This document shows positions 57,338-64,000 of a stretch of 64,000 bases of DNA, piece by piece. The position numbers were made by a program, and so were the translations under genes. Source of the stretch: Theocolax elegans (Eukaryota > Arthropoda > Insecta > Hymenoptera > Cerocephalidae); NCBI GenBank assembly GCA_026168455.1, contig CM047429.1, forward strand, positions 50,351,027 through 50,415,026, in the 5' to 3' direction. The first letter of the stretch is position 1. Every line of letters begins with the position of its first letter. The notes below the pieces were generated by a model that was not told the origin of the DNA, made no database searches, and worked only from the letters and a program-made list of their open reading frames with translations.

Positions 57338-57697
57338 CTTTACAGTTTAATATTGTACTTGCTCTAACAATATAATTTAATTATTTATGTAATTAATAAT
57401 TGTGCATTTTTTATTTTTAATATTAGTTTATGTCAAAGTAATCTATGTTCAACACGTTTTTGGCACACTATTTTAGATATGAGTATCACGTGAGATAAGA
57501 ATCGCAGGCACTCATGAACGAACAATAGCTCGAAATTAAAGAAAGTTTTCAATTTAGTTTAGAAAATCTGACTGCAGTTTCCGCTCCGTGACTGTAACAT
57601 TTTAGGTATGAAGAAAGGTTAGGCTAAAGATTTTTTCTACACAGTATAAAAGATGCGTGGCTTTATATAGGTACATAACTCTTGACTCGCTATCGAG
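57338..57697. other. No gene seen
   Basis: AT-rich DNA upstream of the tRNA-Thr gene. Confidence 0.6.
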
Positions 57698-57771
57698 GGC
57701 GCCGTGGCTTAGTTGGTTAAAGCGCCTGTCTAGTAAACAGGAGATCGGGGGTTCGAATCCCCCCGGGGCCT
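57698..57771 (+). tRNA. tRNA-Thr-AGT: tRNA-Thr (anticodon AGU)
   Basis: 74 nt with full cloverleaf: acceptor GGCGCCG/CGGGGCC, D arm GCTTAGTTGGTTAAAGC, anticodon arm CCTGT-CTAGTAA-ACAGG (AGT at 57732-57734), T arm GGGGG-TTCGAAT-CCCCC, discriminator U. A and B boxes are intact. One acceptor pair (G4-G69) is mismatched. CCA is not encoded, as expected in eukaryotes. A T-run terminator follows. Confidence 0.93.
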
Positions 57772-57784
57772 CTCTCAGTGTGTA

Positions 57785-57797
57785 TTTTTTTTTTTTC
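57785..57797 (+). terminator. Pol III T-run after tRNA-Thr
   Basis: A run of about 12 Ts, 14 bp after the tRNA. Confidence 0.75.
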
Positions 57798-59770
57798 ATT
57801 TTTATTAATATTATTTAAACACTTATATTTTAATAAATTGTTATTACAATATTATAAATATTTATTTAATATCAGTATATTTATTGGCTTACGTATAATT
57901 TTTTTCATAAATTTTTTAATTACATTTTATTCAATTACTCAATATTGTAATTAAATTTTGTAATAAAATTATACTTATAATTTGCTTATAGTTGTCATTT
58001 TGATACTATAGTATTATTTATTTTCACGATTTTCACTCTTAACAATATAAATATTTTATTATCCCTGAACCTTATAACTTTTAAGTTACTAAGCCCCTTA
58101 TAAAAGTTAATAAGAAGAATCAATAAACTAGTCTCAATAACTTTTTTTTCATAAACATTCGAATTTTTGCGCTTTAACTTTTAACATTAAATGATCACGT
58201 CGTCACGGTGCAGAGAATGAAATCAATCTTATTTTGACTTCACTTTTACGCTCAACAAATTTATCTCTTATTTATAAGAGGTTTTATTATAAGAGGATTT
58301 TATTACACAATTCAACTACACAGTAGCTTTTTACTTTTCAAGTTTATCTTTACATGAGTCAATAGTATTAATAACGTAGCACTAATATTATATGATTTTG
58401 AAGACATAAAAATATGTAATACAATATGTTTTTAATAAATATATCCTATTTTTATTGTAATTATATATGGATAATTCACCAGCTCATATTTAAATTTCTA
58501 AAAATTTTCAACAATATACAATAATTACTACGTATATACGTTACTCAAATCTGTTTTATATTCTTATCAATTGAACTTCTTATAAGATATTTGAATATAA
58601 GTAGTTAAGTGTATAAGGCATTATTTTATTAAAAATGAACATTTGGTTTTTGATAACTTAATCTTTATAATAGATGTATTCGAATAAATCATATTTTTTA
58701 ATCATATCATTATTGATTTAACCAAGAACAAGCACCATTAAATAATTGTCAACAAGCTAATTATTACGAATTCAAGTGTCTTATTTAATATTAAACAAAC
58801 GATAAAATAATCAACTAATTAGCATGATTAATTTTATCAGTTTCCATTAACATTATGAAATTAGTTAAATACAAATTTTTGAAACTGAATATATCCTATT
58901 ACAATGTTAAAGGTGCTTACATAAGATTGCGATAAGGTGTCTTAATGTTGTACGAATATCGGGATCATTACCAGTACCTCATACCTGTGTTATTTCTGAT
59001 TTTACCTAACATTTTTCAAATATATTATCAATTCAAATATCAATAATTCAAATCTATCATCATACTTATTATTAAATGTAACATTGCTTTTTTTAATTAA
59101 AATAAGAATTAATGTTTGAAAAAATGAAGACCGTTGAAAGTAAACAATCATGAAACACATTTTGCATATATTCAAATTTACGATACAGATAGATAACTTT
59201 ATTTTACCAAGATCATGGCCAAATGAAAAAAAAAACAATACAATTTAATATAACATAATAATAAAAGAATTTTTTCGCAATATAATATAATGCGAATGTA
59301 CTCTTAAATAATAACATACATTATTAGGTAGGCAATATAATATTCGCAATACTTTATTTAACTAGTATATACGAGCAAAAATAATACAAAATAAAATAAA
59401 CACAATGTAATTGTAATGAACGATTTCCCAAATAATTCATTAACTTAATTTTAAATATACTCAGTGTCTTAGTTAATTTTAATTAAGTAGGAAGCGAAGT
59501 TGTTGTTCTAGCATATATAACAATATCTAAAAATGTATGTATTAGAAGATATATTTGATCGACCCACTTCATTGCTTACAGTATATAAATTAAATCTTAG
59601 AAGTAACGTGGTTTATCTGTAAACAAATGTCTTACACAAATATACCTAAAAAAAACTTTCTCCGTTAATGCAAATTAAGCCATTCCAATTGTTTTCAAAA
59701 GAACTTAAGAGCAATATCACATCTTGAATGAAAAATGTGTCTTATAGCATTATTAAATACGCCTTGTAAT
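57798..59770. other. No gene seen
   Basis: Two kilobases of AT-rich DNA without convincing frames on either strand. Confidence 0.55.
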
Positions 59771-59774
59771 TGTA

Positions 59775-60110
59775 CATAAAAGGGTTCCATACTTAATTTT
59801 TGTTATCTATGATCGTGTGTGCTGAATTTCAGACTAGATTATAGTGTTTCTGGAACCACCCCAACGAGATATTTTTATCATCATTGTTACAAAATATTGA
59901 ATAGAACTCCTAAATGTTGAGATTAGGTTCACATTTTTAGTAAGACTTTCCTCAAAAGCGCAATAATGTTTTAATTTCAAAATCAGCACACTGTTAGATT
60001 ATTGCTAAACGAAGGACATTTAATCTATTATCTTTACTTAAACAGTTTTATTTTTAGATTTATTACCAATTATCGCGTTTGTCGATAAGGTAGAGAAGAT
60101 AAATATTGAT
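59775..60110. repeat. Diverged family H fragment
   Basis: GGGTTCCATACTTAATTTTT, then TTAGTAAGACTTTCCTCAAA and TTATCGCGTTTGTCGATAAG follow the same order as in H copies 2 and 3, at lower identity and without the CACTG ends. Confidence 0.6.
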
Positions 60111-60198
60111 TGGCACCCGGGTAAGGTAGCCGCATAGGTAGACAAATCGTAATATACCAAGCAAACATAGTTGAAATAAGGTACAACCAAGACACTAA

Positions 60199-61009
60199 CA
60201 AGGAGGGGTTCTACTCTCCTTGTCACGGATTTTGTTGCAATATTGGTAACTGCTTTCTGGTACAAAAATATGAAAGAATTCATATAAAAATCAATTTCAT
60301 ATAGGCTATTTGACGTTAACTACGCATTTAATGAAAAAATGTGAAAAATGTATGCTTCAGTTTGATTAATGATAACTCAAAAGCATTTAATGATCTGACA
60401 AAAAGTTGAGATCAAGTAGATACCATTTGAAAAAAAAGAAGCTTAAATATTTTATATAATTATCGGTCTTTCCGAAATGAAAGTTTTACTTCTGAAATAA
60501 AGCAGGCTCATGTTACTATTTGCCCATTATAGTTGGTGGAATTTCTCGAAGTATGTATATTTACGTACATTATATGTATATTATATTTTTTACTTAAATA
60601 TTTAATTTGATCAAAAGTTATGGAAGAAATAAAAATAAGATGAAATTTTTGCCTAAATAGTCCATTCAATTTAAATACTTATTTTCATTAAAATTTGATC
60701 TTATATTATTTATTCCATAACTTTTGCGCAAATTAAAATATCTAAAGATTCTTTTGCTTCAAATCGTATCTACTTGATCTCAACTTTTTATCAGCTACTA
60801 AGTTTGATTGTTTACCTTTAAATGCTTTTGAGTTATCATTAATCAAACTGAAGCATACATTTTTAACAATGTTTCATTAAATGCGTAGAGTTAACGTCAA
60901 ATATCCTGTGAGATTGAATTTCACATGAATTCTCTCATACTCGTGTACCAGGAAACAGTTCCCATAGTTGCAACAAGATCCGTGATCCAGAGCCTGGAAC
61001 CCCTCCTTG
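60199..61009. mobile_element. MITE family I (palindromic, TAA duplication)
   Basis: 811 bp, ends CAAGGAGGGGTTC and complement, flanked by TAA (60196-60198, 61010-61012). Arms of about 240 bp (GATTAATGATAACTCAAAAG present on both, inverted). A 3-bp TWA-type target suggests a PIF/Harbinger source. Confidence 0.75.
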
Positions 61010-61022
61010 TAAGTAAAAGCTT

Positions 61023-61131
61023 TTTAGGACATGATGAATATTATTGTGAATCTTATTGCAAATTGAAAAAACGTGGGTATTCCAAGTCACATTGGTTTTA
61101 TCGATGCGCATATTGTAGTGAAACGAAGTAA
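61023..61131 (+). other. Possible orphan Cys-rich exon
   Basis: After a TTTTTAG acceptor-like site the frame reads GHDEYYCESYCKLKKRG.., with WFYRCAYC, to a stop at 61131 (about 35 codons; C-x3-C and C-x2-C). It directly follows MITE I. No family recognised. Confidence 0.3.
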
Positions 61132-62547
61132 ATAAAATAACTTTGGTATTCATCATAATATTAAAATGAAAACTATGAAATTTTGCTCAGTTTACAATGG
61201 TGATAATGTCCTGTTTAAATTAACTTCATTGTGAAAGAGAGATTTGATTTGCTTTGATTTATTAAAGTTGCAGTCTAGAACTATAATCCCCTATCTGGTT
61301 GTAGCGTGGCAATACGATAATTAATACAAAGATGGTATAATATAATATAAGTAACAATAAAAGTAATCGCTCGCACATAAAAATTATAAAATCATGTCCG
61401 CAGTATAGTCAACAAGGTAAAACTTAGATTTAAACATAACCTAAAATAAACTTAGAATCAATTCTTAAACTTTTATATATATTTAATATCTTACATTCAA
61501 TTAACGGATTAAGTGTCTTGTATACATACATATATAATTAGTAATAATAATATGAAACAATTCTAATTGATTAAGTATATATAACACTAATATAAAAGCA
61601 TGTATTTTTGTCACAAGTTAAATAAATGTTTAATTGGCTATTAAACATTTATCAATTAAAGGGATAATAGACTTAACAGGATGTCAAGATCAATCAATAA
61701 TTGAAATATCTCGCGCTTTAAATTACTGACTATAAAGTATATATATTTTTACAAAAATTAATATTTTACATAATAATTTAAATAAAATTACGCGAATATA
61801 TTGTCCTTTGTTTAATGATTGTGCAAAGTATTTAGGCAATTGGTTAAGCAGCTTATAAGAATAATTGTTTTAATAATATGACTTATTGATATTTAAAAAT
61901 ATTTAAAACCATTAATTTCATTATAACTACTGCACCAATAACCTTTATACTTTACATAATCATATACGTCGTCTTTTGAAAAATTATTTAGGATTATGTA
62001 AGATATTCTTATATTTTTCTTGCAATTACTTAATATGATGTAAACTAAAAAGTATGACAAAATAAGATCTAGAGTATTTCATATAATTTATTATTTGTGA
62101 AAACAATTATAACTCACGTTACACAAAAAATTAATCATAGGTACATTTCTACATCTTAATATTTTTTGCACAATAATTCACTTGTAATTATATGAAGCGT
62201 TGTTAATTTATATGTAGTTTAATCTTGTCTATAGAAATCGTGATTAGAGTTTTTTCCTTATGTGTAGAATCAATCGGTGTCCTTGACATTCATTAGTCGG
62301 AGTATAAGTTTAAATGAGGAATTACGTGCGTAGCTAGTGATACGAAATTTATTCTAACATTTTATGTAATAAAGTATCAAACATGGCGATTCAGTAGACA
62401 AATGTAAATATTATAAAAAGAAATTGTTTTATTTTATACAATACGTATTTTTAATTTTAAGTAAAAACAAACACGAAAAACATTTTGTTTTTTTTCGTAT
62501 GATTTACAATAAAATATGTGTGGAAGATAATTAGACAAGTCAGGTGT
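61132..62547. other. No gene seen
   Basis: AT-rich intergenic DNA. Confidence 0.55.
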
Positions 62548-62564
62548 AAAAAAAGAAAAAAAGG
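62548..62564 (-). terminator. Pol III T-run after tRNA-Ser
   Basis: On the minus strand, two T runs (8 and 7) interrupted by one C, just after the tRNA 3' end. Confidence 0.7.
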
Positions 62565-62565
62565 T

Positions 62566-62647
62566 CGACGAGGATGGGATTCGAACCCACGCGTGCAGAG
62601 CACATTGGATTAGCAGTCCAACGCCTTAACCACTCGGCCACCTCGTC
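62566..62647 (-). tRNA. tRNA-Ser-GCT: tRNA-Ser (anticodon GCU)
   Basis: 82 nt with the long variable arm typical of Ser. Acceptor GACGAGG/CCTCGTC, D arm GGCCGAGTGGTTAAGG, anticodon loop CTGCTAA (GCT), variable arm TGTGCTCTGCACGC, T arm GTGGGTTCGAATCCCAT, discriminator G. It looks functional. Confidence 0.96.
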
Positions 62648-62992
62648 CCACTGGCAGTCGTTCTTTAAATGTACATCAAAACGCGAGCTATTATCAAACA
62701 TTCCTTTTTTACTGATTTTATCAAATTAAACACATTTTTATTAAAATTATAACATTTTAAAAATAAATATATAAAAATATTATTCACTTATTATCATAAT
62801 GAAACACATAATATTGCAAGTAAAAACATAATTCTTACGTATTTTCTTAAAATTGAAAAAATTTATTACATACAATCACAAAATAATATTTTTTTGTGAA
62901 ATAATACATCGCAGATAATATTTATTAAAATAGAAATATCATATTTATAGATTATAGGTAAGTACAAGCAAAGTATAAAGATATTGTAGCAC

Positions 62993-63205
62993 ATGCGCAG
63001 CGCATGAACTAATATAGCGCCATCTTCGTCCGACAAACACGCGCAATATAATTATTATTGTTGCATTCGCCGACTCGGGACTGGCGGGCGGTCATAGAGA
63101 TATTACATATAGAGTAGGGGAGACAAGGAAAAATTCGTCCTATTGGTAGAAAGAGAAAGAATATCGCGGGGCCCTCTCTGTCTCTGTCTGTTGGTGCGCA
63201 TGCGC
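62993..63205 (+). promoter_or_regulatory. CpG-containing promoter-like region of the THAP gene
   Basis: A GC-richer island in AT-rich DNA with ATGCGCAGCGCAT (62993-63005) and a perfect TGCGCATGCGC (63195-63205), the NRF-1/Ewg consensus palindrome. It lies 160-370 bp before the THAP start codon. Confidence 0.5.
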
Positions 63206-63364
63206 GCTCTGCGCTGTATACAAGTCTACAGACAAGATGAAAAAATTGACTTTATAACCTAATATAAATAGTTACTTTTTTACTTAATAGTTATAGTTAT
63301 AATATTATTTTATAATTTATGAAGTAAATTTATGAATTAAAATAAATGTTTTTTTATTAACAAC

Positions 63365-64000
63365 ATGACAAAAACTTGTGTTGTATGTAAAAAGCAGCCT
63401 GTTCCTGGTGATGACACACGTAGCTTTCACAAGTAAGAATAAATTTATTGTAATTTATGTATAACACACTTAATAAGACTTAACTAATGTTTTCAAAATA
63501 TGTTCAATATGTATAATACTGTTCACTTCTCATATTATTTTGAAAATATGCATTTAGAATTTAGTTTATTTAGAAAGTCACTCATGTTTTAATAATGTTT
63601 GGTTGAATAATGGTTTTGTATAATTGTAGATTTCCCAATAATCTTAATTTAAGAGAAAAATGGAAGCAGGTTACTGGAGTAACTTCTGTAACTACTAATT
63701 CAAGAGTATGTAGTGATCATTTTGAATCTTATTCATATCATAAAACTGATGGTTACACTCACATTAGAAGGCTTTTATCAAATGCAATACCAAATGTTGG
63801 ATGTACAAAAGTGTTGTGCAATATAACAAATACTATTGCTTTGCCAAATAGTAACGAGAAGATGCAAATGGAGTTATCAAAACAAACAGAATATATTCCT
63901 AATATAATTGAATCCAATGAAGATATCAACGCTACTAACTCTACCTTTAATAATATAATTTGTGCAAAGCCATGTAAAACAGAATCTTTATTAGATAATA
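63365..64000 (+). CDS. THAP-domain protein (partial, runs off the window)
   Basis: Exon 1 is 63365-63432 (MTKTCVVCKKQ..RSFHK) with a GTAAGA donor; exon 2 starts at 63630 after a TTGTAG acceptor and stays open to the window end. The joined frame gives the C2CH zinc finger of the THAP domain: C5, C8, C50 and H53 (VCSDHF), with the invariant Trp34 (REKWKQ), Pro25 and a late AIPNVG in place of AVPTIF. THAP domains bind DNA and occur both in host transcription factors and in transposases (P, ISL2EU). The intact splice sites and the upstream promoter-like island fit a host gene, but the C-terminal part needed to decide is missing. Confidence 0.85.

Noticed and set aside
57602..57799. 65-codon minus-strand frame (contains GGFEPPISCLLDRRFNQLSH)
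   Set aside because: It is the antisense translation of the tRNA-Thr gene, a well-known false protein.

Overview
The window is an AT-rich stretch of an animal genome, almost certainly an insect. Introns with GT/AG sites, nuclear tRNA genes, BEL/Pao retrotransposons, a hAT relic, a THAP gene and a LARP1-like fragment all point that way. An ant or other hymenopteran would fit, but the sequence does not prove it. Few host genes are visible: tRNA-Thr(AGU) near 57.7 kb, tRNA-Ser(GCU) near 62.6 kb, and the start of a THAP-domain gene at 63.4 kb that runs off the window. Most of the rest is nested mobile DNA.

Layout. 1-11 kb: a LINE split by a complete minus-strand BEL/Pao element (BEL1, TSD gacat) and by a CACTG-ended MITE. 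11-19 kb: palindromic MITEs, a 5S-rRNA-derived SINE with long target duplications, and a hAT pseudogene interrupted by a palindromic MITE whose arms carry tRNA-like sequences. 18.9-33 kb: a DNA transposon (Tn1, ends CCCGCGTAAAAA, TSD TA). It carries a tnp2-like DDE transposase gene and a divergently oriented BEN-domain gene, and a second BEL/Pao element (BEL2, TSD tttag) sits inside it. 33-39 kb: relic TIR elements, an LTR-like segment, a decayed LARP1 DM15 fragment and unidentified coding-like pieces. 39-46.9 kb: a second, divergent transposon (Tn2) with the same tnp2/BEN head-to-head layout; its left end is missing. 46.9-51.9 kb: MITE families C, D and K, a B-C-B mosaic MITE and microsatellites. 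51.9-57.1 kb: a nearly identical 2.58-kb tandem duplication containing nested MITEs. 57-64 kb: mostly non-coding, with the tRNAs, another palindromic MITE and the THAP gene.

How it works together. The BEL elements encode Gag and Pol in one frame separated by a UGA-CU(G/A) stop, which suggests stop-codon readthrough. In Tn1 and Tn2 the transposase and BEN genes appear to start from a shared short bidirectional region; in Tn1 that region and the first exons are duplicated in tandem. Copies of the target repeat elsewhere in the window act as empty-site controls for Tn1 and for the nested MITE in family H. Most transposon genes carry frameshifts or stops. BEL1 is the only element whose coding capacity looks complete.
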